NCBI GenBank assembly: GCA_035079005.1
Contig: CM068719.1
Span: 9,504,061-9,568,060 of the forward strand
DNA: 64,000 nucleotides
Source of the DNA: Fraxinus americana
Taxonomy: Eukaryota; Streptophyta; Magnoliopsida; Lamiales; Oleaceae
Reading direction: 5' to 3'
Part shown: in pieces, positions 34,201 through 45,900 of the stretch
How positions within the stretch are numbered: the first letter of the stretch is position 1
Layout: each line of letters starts with the position of its first letter
Notes under the pieces: generated by a model
The model's database searches: none
Told to the model about the DNA's origin: nothing
What the model saw: the letters and a program-made list of their open reading frames with translations, nothing else
Made by a program: the position numbers and the translations under genes

Positions 34201-35804
34201 GGAGTGTTATCTTGATAACGGTGATCCCTGGAGTCACGAGGGTTGCTTGTGGGCCTATTCGCCCCTCTACATTCGCTCTTGTCATGGCCATAATAGTGAT
34301 GTATGGTGCAGTAGGGCCGCACTTCCTGGGGCCTATCTCTAGGCCTTCCCCATCTTCCTCCATTTCTAGAGGATGAGGGTCGTCCCGTATTTCTAGTTGA
34401 ATTGCTTGTGTTTAGCCCAACATTTTCATAAGCCAAGGCGGGGACTGCATTCAGAGTGGCAGTGACCAGTGTTTGTCCCGAAGTGGGAGCCACAGTGTGT
34501 CCGGCCTGAGTCCACTGCTGGCTCACTATCTGAGAGGTGGGTCCCCTACCTATTTGCCTCTGAGGGGGTGGGAGTCCTTGGGCAGCCATGTTTCTGTGAT
34601 CAATCATTTCTTCATTAACAATTTCAACTTTCATCATTTCCACTAACTCATCATATGTCAAAGGATTTTTGCTTCGGACATCTCTCCAGAACAAAGTGTT
34701 CATGTTCAACCTTTCTTTCAAGGCTGAAAGGGCCTCCTTATCTGTAACTTGTTCACAGTAGGTTATCTCATCAGTAAAGTGAGCAAGGTAATTTTTAGGG
34801 TCTTTCCTGCTGCTTGCCTCATGTCCTGCAAGCGTTGAATTGGCGCCTCCCCCTCTTTCCTTGAAAGATATTGGTTAAGGAATGCCTTTTTCAGGTCTGG
34901 CCAACTCCTTATGCTGAGTGGTGCCAATCTGCTGTACCACACCTCAGCAGCTCCACCAAGAGTTAGGTGGAAATCTCTGCATTTTAAAGCTGGTAAGGCG
35001 CCTCGGAGGCTCATTTGTGTTTTGTGCTTGTTGAGATGTTTCTCCGGATCGTCCTTTCCTTCCTATTTGGGAATCTTTGGAGGGACAAAGTTATGAGGTA
35101 TCGAAAAGGTGCGAAGCTCCCTGGAGAAGGGCAAGTTGTTATCGTCATCATCCAGCTCGAATGACCTACATGGTTCATCATAATCGTTCCCATCCACTGC
35201 AGGGCGATGTGGATGTTGAGCTGTTTCAACTCTGTTTCCCCAATCCATCAGGTTCCACCTCTCTCGCCTATTTCTAGGGGGAGGGGCCTGAACCTCTTAA
35301 TTTTGCACACGCTCCTACTGTCGATTCGTTTAGTGCGGGGGCTGGTTCTTATTCCTAGGCATCCGCCCGATTCAATCAAACACACTGGTAGAACGTTGAT
35401 GTTGTTCATACTCCAGAGGAAAGTTGTACTGTCCTCCAGGGGCGTCATCAGTCGGAGCGCCAGTATAGTTGGAAGTATCCATTCCCACTTTCCTTTCAGT
35501 AGGCACTTCTTCCTGCGGGCTCAGTCGAGTTCTCCTGTTAGATTCGGCATCAGTTCGTCTATGGGCTGAGTATTGGTGGTTTTGTGGGGCTTGAAAACCG
35601 TCCCGATTTTGCACTTGCATGAGGAGCTCTTGCATAGCTGCATTCTAGGCTGCAATGGTCGTCATGTTGGCTGCCATGTGAGCCACCTCAGCTGTTAAAC
35701 GAGCGGCAATTCTACCATCCCTGCGTAACATTCATTCAGATGACCTCTTCCTCAGAGACATCCCTTGCTCTTCTTGTATTCACCTCTTCGTTACTAGAAC
35801 TCAT
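34146..35804 (-). pseudogene. Gypsy gag, degraded
   Basis: The likely start is the ATG at 35802-35804 (MSSSNEEVNTRRARDVSEEE). Retrotransposon-gag motifs follow: GALPALKCRDFHLTLGGAAE, WYSRLAPLSIRSWPDLKKAF and GEAPIQRLQDMRQ (35014-34800). After a frameshift near 34795 come NMNTLFWRDVRSKNP and a Cys/His knuckle (CTIHHYYGHDKSEC, near 34270). Stops include a TAG at 35645-35647 and one after PPKIPK near 35064. Another frameshift near 34170 joins it to protease. This capsid protein would package element RNA. Confidence 0.82.
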
Positions 35805-35937
35805 GACCTGAGGTGACAAATGTAACGAAATTTAATGTGCAGATTCTTTTTCAAGAACCAATCCCTTTGTCAAGGGATAGCCTCAACCGGCTATGCAAGT
35901 AACTTTTGGTGGGAAGACTCGTGGTTAAAGTAGTTTC

Positions 35938-35955
35938 CCACAGACGGTACAAATC
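35938..35955 (-). promoter_or_regulatory. Gypsy primer binding site (probable, decayed)
   Basis: The minus strand right after the 5' LTR reads GATTTGTACCGTCTGTGGG. Location fits a primer site, but the expected TGG start is not intact, so the tRNA cannot be named safely. Confidence 0.45.
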
Positions 35956-36752
35956 TGTTGACCTCGAAAAATGGTTCCGACACGTGGTCAACAGAAAATG
36001 TCTTCAAGTCAGCTCTTCCTGCACACGTGGCGCGTCGTTAGTCACTCGTGGCTTTTCCCGGAGGGGTTGGGAGCGGCCGTAAGCACTCCGACGGTCACGT
36101 CAGTTTAAAGTTCAATCGGGGAAGAGTTCACCGACGGTGGAACACTCGTCGGGAAGTGGTTGACAAGAGCGTGTATCAAAAAGTGTTAATATTTAAGGGA
36201 AGAAGATACTTAATTTCACAATGTAGCGGTAGTTTTGAGTGTGTTGGATTCCAATCTTTCTTCAAGCATAAGGAGGGAGTATTTATACCAAGGATGAGGA
36301 GGGGAGAGCCGTTAGATGAGGAGACATGTGTTGCCAGATCTCCAGAGTTCTCCCATCCTAGGTATCAATCCATCCCTCCTTAGGCTGGCGGCATTGAATG
36401 TTTCTGACAAGAGAAGCTGATTTGACCGTTTGAGTCCTACCACGCGTTCCATCAGTTAGTGAGTTGACTTTGGAAAGATATTTGTACAAGAGATCTTTGA
36501 GGAGGCAAGGCGAGGTAGGTGAGGCGTTGCAGCGTTACAGAACTGGAGTGCGGGCCTTTGCATCCACGATATGTTGGCGGATCAGTCTGGTTCGTTCACT
36601 AGCGCTTATTCAGTTCGTCCTTCACGTAATCACTTCGGTGTTCGCACTTAGATCGTCCTGTGGGGTAATCACCTCGACTGACGCGTGTTACGGTGGGGCA
36701 ACCTCTGCTGACACGTGGCGCCGAGGTGGAGGGTCGACACCGACCCGTAACA
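35956..36752 (-). repeat. Gypsy 5' LTR
   Basis: A 797-bp partner of the left LTR. A minus-strand TATAAATA lies at 36280-36287 and is the likely core promoter for gag-pol. The AGTTG duplication follows at 36753-36757. Confidence 0.93.
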
Positions 36753-36757
36753 AGTTG

Positions 36758-38316
36758 AAAAATAATGATGGACAAACAGATGTTTTATATCTAGTTTTTT
36801 AAAAAAAGTATGCAATAGTATGAATAATTGTATAGAAATTCAAAACATATTTTTTAATATTTGTAATTTCTTCATCATGTAAAATCTACAACTAAAATCT
36901 AAAAAAAGTCCATTCTCTTTTTTTTTTCATTTATTTAAATAATATCCTTATTTTTTTTTTGTTTTATTAAATTCAAATAAAAAAAAAGTGAAATTTTTGC
37001 AATTAGGACAGAAGAGACAACTGAATGCCCAACTACAATGTATCATCCTCTCTTTTGTCAAATTGTTTCTTAATTACAATTCAATTATAAAAACAATAAT
37101 ATTTCCTCTGTGTTAATGACACATTTTTACTCTTGGATTCTGCATTCTTTAAGAAAAATCATGTATAATCAAGAGAGAAGAAACCATTGAAAAGCCCACA
37201 ACAAAGCACCGTCTACCTGTTTTTCTTAATTATAAATCTTTTTGGATCATGCACTCTTTAAGAAAATTCGTATATGCACAATTACATTTTTATCATAGCC
37301 AAGGATCTTTTCATCATACGAGTGTTAAATGCATCGACTTGTCTACCATCTAGCTCGATTGAACCAACCACTCGAGTGGGCTCAGCTCAACCTTTGATGG
37401 ACTAATAGATTCATGAGTCGATGGCAAGCCAACTCATGAGAGCCGCCTTTGCTCCTAGCCTCGTTGGTCATCGGTTGTCCAACTTAACATCTCTATTTTA
37501 CCAACAAATTATCTTGCTCAAACATCTTTATGGAAGTCTCAATTACATTTATAGTGGCTAATTTTATTTACAAAAAAATTGGCCTATATACTATGCACAT
37601 TATGTTTGTATATTATCTCAATTTAAATTTGAAATTTATTGTATAAATTTATGATAACACATTATCTTAAATCAGAGTACACGCTTATTTCTCATATTTC
37701 AGCAAGTTTATTTTTCCAAGGTGAATATTATGTGCATTAATTGTTTAGAAATATCTTGAGCTAAAATTCGGTTCCAAAAAAAAAAAAAAAAAAAAAATTA
37801 AGAAGAGAAAAGTAAAATCAGTGATATATTACACCAATAGTAGTATACTATTTGTATGTGGGATTTTATCGACTATTGTCACATTTAGGTAAGTATAGGT
37901 TGTGCACAAAAAAGAGAGACAAAAAGAATTAGGTTCCATTGGGGTGTTTCTAGGGAGAGATGATAGCGTTTTTGAACTACAGAGAAGGAAAAAGTGGGAA
38001 TACGAATCATAGTCCTTAACTCAGAAGACTGCCGTCACATCGGGTAAGTAAAGGTTGTGCACAAGAAAGAGAAAATTGTAAAAATCGTAGGTTCCATTAG
38101 GGTGTTTCTTAGGGAGATGTGATGTTGTTTTTGAATGCAGAAGAGGAAAAAGTGGGAATAAAAATCATAGTCCTTAACTCATAATTGCATTGATTTTGCA
38201 CGTTGTTTCGTGTTTTAGGAATACCAAATATAGAATAAAGCTTCTTGTACATTTCATAAATGACAATGTGGATGACATTGTGTACAAATTAAAAATGAAT
38301 GGGTGGGAAAAGAGAG
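36758..38316. other. AT-rich intergenic DNA
   Basis: No gene was recognised. The segment has poly-T/poly-A runs, including a 22-bp A tract near 37777, and the direct duplication described at 37889-38182. Confidence 0.6.
37889..38182. repeat. Diverged direct duplication, about 150 bp twice
   Basis: Two copies share GGTTGTGCACAA, GGTTCCATT-GGGTGTTTCT, GGAAAAAGTGGGAATA and CATAGTCCTTAACTCA in the same order, starting at about 37889 and 38040. Several indels separate them. Neither encodes protein. Confidence 0.75.
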
Positions 38317-38565
38317 ATGCTACAATTACCGGGGGAGGGGGTTGACAACCCCCCTCACAATAGTTGGGGGCCCACCCGTTTTAAAAACAGGTGGCCCTCC
38401 CTACTATTGTGAGGGGCCGGTGAGGGGGTTTTCAACCCCCCCCCCCCCCCCGGTACAAACATCATTTCCCGTGGGAAAGTGTGTTCTGTTTTAAAACAGG
38501 CCACTTGTGATGCGACACGTGGCACAATGTCAAACTTGATGTCAAAAAAAGTGTACATGTAGCAT
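38317..38565. repeat. Hairpin MITE with nested GC-rich palindromes
   Basis: Ends ATGCTACA and TGTAGCAT are exact inverted repeats. Inside, ACCGGGGG..GGGGGTTGA pairs with TCAACCCCC..CCGGT; CCTCACAATAGT pairs with ACTATTGTGAGG; and CCCACCCGTTTTAAAAACAG folds on itself. A 16-C run is at 38436-38451. No coding potential. No clear target duplication was found. Confidence 0.6.
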
Positions 38566-39066
38566 GATTGCCAAATATATTAACTGATCTCAAATATCAG
38601 TAAGTATAAAAATTTTAAAATAATTTTTTTAGTGAATAAAGTTAAAAGATAATTACCTCTTCATCCTTGTAAGTAATAGAAAAGTAATTACTAAGCATGC
38701 TTTGAAATAAGAAATTATGCTAATTGTACATTTTTGAATCACATTGTGTGATATGTGAAAATCTGTGCCGTTTATTTGAATAAGTATTATTAAAATTAAT
38801 GGCTTAAAGTGTTGATACATCAAACAATGTCATTCATGATGTCAAACTTAGCCCTTGTTTGACATCCATTCTATTTTTTTTTTTCTTTTTTCATTTTAAC
38901 CACACATTTTATCAATAAAATAATATTACATATAAACTCAAAAATTCTTCATACTTTTTAACCACACATTCTTCCATCAATCACTATTCCAAAATCTATT
39001 CTTTCCCCAAAAATGGGTGTCAAATGCAAGCTTAATGTACATGTAGCAAAATTGTTGGAATAGAAG

Positions 39067-40305
39067 GGATAATTGCAGCAAAAGTTTCAAACCTTTGAAA
39101 TATTAGCAGACTTTTCTCAAACATTTGATTTGATGCAACCGTTACTCATAACATTTTCAAATGTTGCAAATGAAGCTTTTTTAAACAGTTTCCATCCATA
39201 ATTCCGTCAACCAAAAAAATTAACTTTGACCACATTTTTAATATTTTAGAAAGGGGTAAAAAAGTAACTTTTCATTTATCACATTATATAATTAAATAAA
39301 AAAAACACACACACACATACACACACTCGTCTTCTTCCTCTCAACCCTCACTTACCTCCACCTCAAATCCAAAATCCACACCAATCACCGCTACCTCCAC
39401 CAACCACCTGCTACAGGCTGAAAAGTTTAGCCCCAATCAGATATTTTCCCAATCGAATATTCTAACTATCTTCAATAGTTTCAATTTCTAAGTTCCAGCT
39501 TCGGTTACAAAAACGCAAGGAAAAGAGGAAAACTCATTAGCAAATAGAATCGAATCAGAGGGAACTTTGCTAAACGAACTAATCAGGCCTAGTGAGAAGG
39601 CGTGGAGTTGGAATGGACGATGTCATTTGCACCAAGGGAGGCCATGGCAGCAGTCATAGAGGACTCAGTCACGATGTCTATAGGGGAGGCGACGCAAGGA
39701 GTGGCAAGGGCAACTCTACAACTGAGCTTGGTAGAGACAAAGAGACGACATCTATTGGGAAATCGATGTAGTGGAGAAGGAAGATAATGTCGTCATATGT
39801 GTATGAGTATCCATGGTTGAAGAACCTCGTTGTCGAAAACCCATCTTCCATCATCGGAGTTCCGCCCATGGTTGTCGTAGCGGCCAAAAATGGGTTTCAG
39901 ATATTGACAGTGAGTAAAATATTGGTTGGGACCTGAACTTTTCGGCCGGTAGCAGGTGGTTGGTGGAGGTGATGGTCGATGTGGATTTTGGGTTTGAAGT
40001 GGGTTGGGTGAGGGTTGAGAGGAAGAAGACGCTTGTATGTGTATGTGTTTTTTTCTTATTTCTTATTTAATTATTTAATGTGATAAATGAAAAGTTACTC
40101 TTTTGTCCCCTTTTAAAATATTAAAAATTAAAAATGTGGTCAAAGTTAAATTTTTTATCAACGAGTAGAATTATGGATGTAAACTGTCCAAAAGGGTTTC
40201 ACCTGCAACATTTGGAAATGTTATGGGTGACAGCTACAACAAATTAAAGGTTTGGAAAAAGTTTGCTAATATTTCAAATGTTTGGAGCTTTTACTGTAAT
40301 TATCC
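39067..40305. mobile_element. Mutator-like non-autonomous element with ~370-bp TIRs
   Basis: Long inverted repeats at 39067-39435 and 39931-40305 start GGATAATTGCAGCAAAAG and, reversed on the right, GGATAATTACAGTAAAAG. Matching continues for about 370 bp, to GGTGGTTGGTGGAGGT-type sequence. Flanking 9-mers (GAATAGAAG and AAATAAAAA) match at 6 of 9, and every mismatch is G to A, as a decayed 9-bp duplication would show. The 495-bp core has no transposase motif. Long TIRs plus a possible 9-bp duplication point to the Mutator superfamily. Confidence 0.65.
39302..39330. repeat. (CA)n microsatellite in left TIR
   Basis: A CA/AC tract with one TA interruption. The opposite TIR has a shorter counterpart (ATGTGTATGTGT), so the tract probably expanded after insertion. 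Confidence 0.8.
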
Positions 40306-41427
40306 AAATAAAAATGGGCAATCTTGAATTCTAGCCAAAAGTAACTCTCTCAAGTGCATTTACTAAAACACATTTTTTGTAAAATAGCCAAAAAAATTCT
40401 CGACCAAGATTTTCTAGTACACAAATCTCGAGCAAGAAGTAATAGCTTCATATAGAAGATTTGCAAGGGCAACATAACTTTACGATCTAATCCATCTTCT
40501 AAACAAAGGAGATTAAAGTGTTGAGAAAATCATAACAAATCTGAGTATCTGGATCTTGACCTCATTTCGAATATCGAATTTTTTGCTAAAATCTAAAAAA
40601 TACTCTAGCATCCGGCAACTCGGGCCCTAAAAGTTCATAGTTTGTCATCCTTTAGCAAGCTCCTTGTAAATCTCGAGTTTTATCTAAAATCTCGAATTTT
40701 TTAGGAAAGTTGAGTAAAATTTTGTCCCAAAAATTAGTAGTTTGTCTACATGAAGCAAAAAATTGAGATTTGAATCTAGTTTCAAATTTCGAATTTTTTT
40801 ATGAAATCTCGAAAATCCTAGACAATTAGGTAAATTTAGGACTCAAGATTTAGAACTCATTAAAATCTCAAATTTCTATCAAATCTGAATTTAAATATAT
40901 GATAGTGATAAAATTTGTACAATTTATTTTGAGGTTTGTCAATCGCAATGGCAGTTCGAGAAATGTAACTTCAATAAAATCTCATATTTGACCTTATTGA
41001 AATTTAATGTATCATACATGTTCTATTTACGTACAAATTCATGAAATTCATATACAAAATGAACCTGCATAAAGGGAATACAATAACAAACTTCAAATAA
41101 AGGATATTAACAATATGGTTACCACACCATTTCGTCCATTTGCTCCCCTCAAATGGTCGCGTGCAGTCCATTCGCATTATTTGCCCATAGGTAATTTGGT
41201 CAAGACATTAATTGACATCTTTTCCTAAAAACTTGTTTAACATGTTGAAGAAAAATTCAAGATTTGCAACTCAAACACAAAATATCGAACTCTGGACGAG
41301 CAAAACTTGAATTGATATTAAAATTCAACTTAAATCTCTCGTAAGGTAGATATCAAGTGTTCGAATTACAAGAAAATAGATAAAAAAATTCGTGAAGAAT
41401 AAATTCCCTTAAAATGAACAATAAATA
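40306..41427. other. AT-rich intergenic DNA with degenerate repeats
   Basis: No gene was seen. Between about 40560 and 40880 the phrases AAATCTCGAA, TTTCGAATTTTTT and TAGTTTGTC recur at roughly 110-bp spacing, suggesting an old diverged tandem repeat. Confidence 0.4.
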
Positions 41428-41518
41428 AGAGAGCAGCTATATCATTTCCTCTCGCCTGTGTAGAGGTTCTTCCCTGTGCCTGTGCAGGTTTCATCCTCGA
41501 GATTTCGAGGTTGGCTCC

Positions 41519-42985
41519 ATGGAATCGGATATTGCAAACATGTGTGAACAGCTTTCCCTCACCGAACAGGAAGAAGATGTATTAGTGGTTGCTGAAGCAG
41601 AGGTACTAACTCCCCAATGCAGTGCTAAATGTCTGCTTTTCAAACTTTTATCTACCAAACACTTCAACAAAGAGGCCTTCAAGAACAACATGACGTGTCT
41701 ATGGCGCCCAAATAGAACCTTGACATTCAAGATATTTCTCCAAACCTCTTTCTAGCAGAATTTGATGATAACCGGGATAAGGAACGTGTCCAGCGTGAAG
41801 GTCCATGGATTTTTGACTAACATTTGGTCTTAACCAAAGATGTTAATGGTCTAGAGCAAATCCACGAGGTTTCCTTCTCTGAGGCGAACTTCTGGGTCAG
41901 AATTTACGACCTACCTATCATGGTTCGCAACTGGAAAATGGGAGAATCTATAGGGCGCCAACTTCGAAAAATTCATTGACATTGATATTGATAAAAATGA
42001 CATTGCCAGAGGTGACTACCTTCGTGTTCGGATCTGCCTGGATATTTCTAAGCCCCTGCTCCGTGGTAAGAAGGTTTGTGTGGGCTCATACAAACCGTTC
42101 TGGGTTCGCTTTGCCTATGAACGGCTCCCAAACTTCTGTTACTTAGGTGGTACTCTTGGACACAGTCAAAAGGAGTGTTCCCAATGGCGTTCTGCTATGG
42201 AGGCATATACAAATTCTGATTACGCCTACGGACCTTGGTTACGTGCAGGCAATATTGGTGATTTTGGAGGCCCTATTCGTGATCGTCAGCTGAATTCATT
42301 GGCCCCTGACCCTCCGACGAACCAGGCAGTACCATACTCCGGCGGCATGGGAAATGATAAGGATGTATCCGCAATGGAAATTTCCCATAATACAGCGGAA
42401 ATTCAGGAGAATTTACAGGAATATAATTCTAGTGCTGATATTGTGGAGATATTGAAGGAGACAAACGTGGAGCAATCCCAAAAATCCTAGGATTGATAAT
42501 ATGGAATTGATTAAGGTGGCAGATTCTGGGCAATCACAGGACAATAATTTAAGGAAGGAGGCTGTAGTAAATATAAGTGCGATAAATCAGGAGCAAGGTA
42601 CCATACAAACTGATGCGTTAATTGCCAATTATATGGAAGGAAAGTCTGGTAATTTCGTTAATACTGATAGCCTGTCAAAGGCTACTACTGCCATCCTAAC
42701 AACAGATACTATCTTGCCAAATTAGACGGGGATCCAACTACAGAGAGGGGCAAAACTGTCCCAAGACGATGGAAAAGACTCCCCAAAAATCAGACCAAAG
42801 GGCGTACCACATCCACCCCACTTGAAAGTCTTAAACGGCCTTTGGATACTTCCGATACTGATGGTGGAGCTGCTCGAACTTCTAAAAGGGGGAGAGGTAA
42901 AGATAAGGCTCATGGAAGTACTTCTAACCTTAAGTCTCAGGAGATTTCGGTGGTGGCTGAATCTCAGCCCCACCGGTCACTATGA
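41519..42985 (+). pseudogene. LINE ORF1 (DUF4283 / zinc knuckle), degraded
   Basis: It starts MESDIANMCEQLSLTEQEED. A frameshift near 41740 moves into a frame reading NLFLAEFDDNRDKERVQREG, the DUF4283 core of plant LINE ORF1, with a TAA after PWIFD. The knuckle block (PFWVRFAYERLPNFCYLGG then TLGHSQKEC) follows; the second Cys of the C-x2-C pair is Gly. Stops at 42488 and 42723 interrupt the low-complexity tail. The frame ends at the TGA at 42983-42985, which overlaps the ORF2 ATG. Confidence 0.82.
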
Positions 42986-45900
42986 AATTGCTTAGTTGGA
43001 ATGCACGAAGGATTGGGAACCCTCGTGGCATTCGCACTCTTTCTGATCTTATCAGGAAGAAAGATCCCAATGTTTTGTTTCTGCAGGAGACAAAACTTAC
43101 TGTTACGAAAATGGAACTCTGTCGAATAAAGTTAAAGTTTTATGGTTGTTTTTCTGTTGATGCAATTGGACGTAGTGGTGGCCTTGCACTTCCTTGGAAA
43201 CCTGATATCCGTCTATCTATTCTTAGTTACTCTAAGAGCCACATTGATGCAAAAATCGAATCACCACAGTACGCTGGTTTTTAACAGGAATATATGGTCA
43301 GCCCGAAACAAATAAACGAATGGAGACCTGGGATTTATTGCGGTGACTGAAAAGAGATAATCTGGAAGCTTGGCTTGTCTTTGGGGACTTTAATGAAATC
43401 CTCTCTAACAATGAGAAATGGGGAGGCCGAGAGAGACTTAGTCAACAGATGGAAAATTTCCAACAAATGTTCTCTAATTGTGAGCTCCGTGATCTTGGGT
43501 TCAAAGGCCCTCAATATACATGGCATAAGGGCAGACATAAGTCTACACAAATTTTCGAAAGGTTTGATCGCTTTGCTGCTAACACTCCATGGTGTCAACG
43601 CTTTACTTATGCTAAGGTTACCCATGGCTCATCAGTGTATTCTGATCATCTCCCACTATGGATCCAACTTGATGGGGCTCATCGAAAATCGTTAGAAGCT
43701 AAACCATTCCGTTTCGAATCAATGTGGCTTGGTGAAAAGGCCTGCTCTGATATTGTGCTGAATCAATGGTCTAGTAATAACCCTCAGATTCTGGAGGGTA
43801 TAATGGAGAATTTAAGCTGCTGTAGTAATCAACTCCAGCAATGGAACCGAACAAAATTTGGCAGGGTGCATATTGAACTCAACAAAGCACGATCTAAGCT
43901 AGCCAGAGTCCAGAATCAAGATCCTCTACATATAAATTCTGATGTTCTTCAAAATACGGCTGATGAAGTGCAAACTTGGATGGATAGGGAGGAACTAATG
44001 TGGAAACAAAGATCTAGAGCTGCTTGGCTTGAGGGAGGAGACCAGAACACCCATTTTTTCCATGCTAAAGCTTCTCAGAGGAGAAAGACGAACATGATTA
44101 CGAAGCTTTTGGATGACCAAGGATGCATGCAATAGCTTAATCGTCAACTATTATTCTGACCTGTTCTCCTCCAATGGCTCGAACAACCAGAACGCTGTAG
44201 TGGATAAAATAGAGAGCAAGGTAACCCCTGAGATGAACAACGCACTGATACAACCCTTTAACGCAGCTGAAGTTGCACAGGCTTTGAAGGAAGTGCACCC
44301 TACTAAAGCGCCGGGACCGGATGGTATGCCCCCTCTCTTCTTCCAAAAGTTCTGGCCTCATATTGGTTCTTCTATCTCAAACGCTGTCCTACATGCTTTA
44401 AATACCTTCGAGTTTCCCCAAGAGCTGAATCACACTTTCATGACACTCATTCCTAAAAATGAAAATCCCCAGAAAGTCAAGGACTTCAGGCCTATCAGTT
44501 TGTGTAATGTCATGTACAAATTGGTTTCTAAAGTGGTGGCTAACAGAATAAAACCGGTACTTCCTTTAGTAATCTCAGAAATACAGTCGGCTTTTATTAA
44601 AGGATGGCTGATAACGAACAATGTTCTGGTGGCCTATGAAATGCTCCATTACTTACGAAGAAAGCGGAAAGGTAAGAAGGGATTCATGTCTCTTAAGCTG
44701 GACATGAGTAAGGCGTATGACAGAGTTGAATGACCTTTCCTACAGGCGGTTATGTACAAATTGGGCTTCCACGAAAAGATTATTCAATTAGTGATGAAAT
44801 GTGTTACTACTCCCTCTTTCTCAATTCTTATTAATGGCAGCCCTACTGGTCACATAGTCTCATCCCGAGGTTTAAGGCAAGGAGATCCTATCTCTCCTTA
44901 TCTGTTTCTTTTATGCACTGAAGGACTAATTAGCCTAATGAATGAAGCGGAGAGAACCAGTAGGTTGACAGGTATTCAAGTGTGTCGAAGAGCTCCAAGA
45001 GTGAGTCATCTTGTCTTTGCGGATGGTAGTTTAATTTTCTATGAAGCCAAGGAAGAAACCATGTCCCGTCTACAAGCTATCCTAAGTGTGTATGAAGAGG
45101 CTTCTGGGCAACAACTGAACAGGGAAAAAACATCTATGGTTTTCAGTGCTAATGTGCCACCAGATAAAAAGCAAGCTATCATGGCCTTATGGAATGCTCC
45201 CCAAGTCCAACAATATGAAAAGTATCTTGGATTACCACCAATGGTGGGTAGATCCAAGACTCGAGCCTTCTCTGAAATAAAGCACAAAGTCTGGCAGCGG
45301 CTGCAAGGATGGAAGCATAACCTGTTTTCCCAAGGAGGCAGAGAAGTCCTCCTTAAATCAGTGGCCTTGGCGATCCCCTCCTATGCTATGAGTTGCTTCA
45401 AACTCCCATCTACGTTATGCACTGACATCGAAAGGATGATGGCCCGTTTCTGGTGGGGAAAAAAAGGAGGAAAGGAAGATCCACTGGCAATCCTGGAATA
45501 GCATGTGTAAATGGAATGGGCTTCAAAGAGCTCGAGGTTTTCAACATGGATGCTTGGCAAACAATCCTGGAGGCTTATGCAACACAAGAACAACCTACTT
45601 CATAAGATATATTCGACCCGTTATTTCCCTGATGGCAATGTGTTAAAGGCATCAATAGGTGGAAACCCTTCTTATACTTGGCGTGGAATTTGGGAGGCTA
45701 AGAATCTGTTATTCCAGGGAGGAAGATGGATTGTCGGCAATGGCACCACTATCCATATCCTGAAGGACAAATGGATCCCTGGTATAAGTGACTTGAGTAG
45801 GGAACTAAGGGCCAATCTACAACAACATTATTACCAGCAAGCTGATTGTCCAGTGGCGTCTTTGATTGATCCTCATTTACGATGGTGGGACTTGGCTAAA

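Larger units (their letters stand above)
23559..36752 (-). mobile_element. Complete Ty3/gypsy element, Tat type, with antisense gene
   Basis: A 13,194-bp element read right to left. The 5' LTR is at 35956-36752 and the 3' LTR at 23559-24352. The 5-bp target duplication AGTTG is exact (23554-23558 and 36753-36757). Sense order is gag, protease, RT, RNase H, integrase, then tandem repeats, an opposite-strand gene and more tandem repeats. An extra antisense ORF with a Transposase_28-like domain between pol and the 3' LTR is known from Tat-lineage elements. LTRs differ by about 8% over the first 235 bp by eye, so it is the oldest complete LTR element here. A 1646-bp solo LTR is nested in it. Confidence 0.93.

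Noticed and set aside
34031..34376. Two overlapping plus-strand frames of over 100 codons
   Set aside because: They are shadows of the gypsy gag/protease region on the minus strand. The true antisense gene is at 27056-29268.
38436..38451. 16-C run as an assembly or sequencing error
   Set aside because: It may vary in length by error, but it sits in a symmetrical hairpin element with G-rich partners, so a real homopolymer is plausible.
39602..39787. 61-codon frame in the core of the Mutator-like element as a transposase
   Set aside because: Far too short and without DDE or zinc-finger motifs; treated as part of a non-autonomous core.
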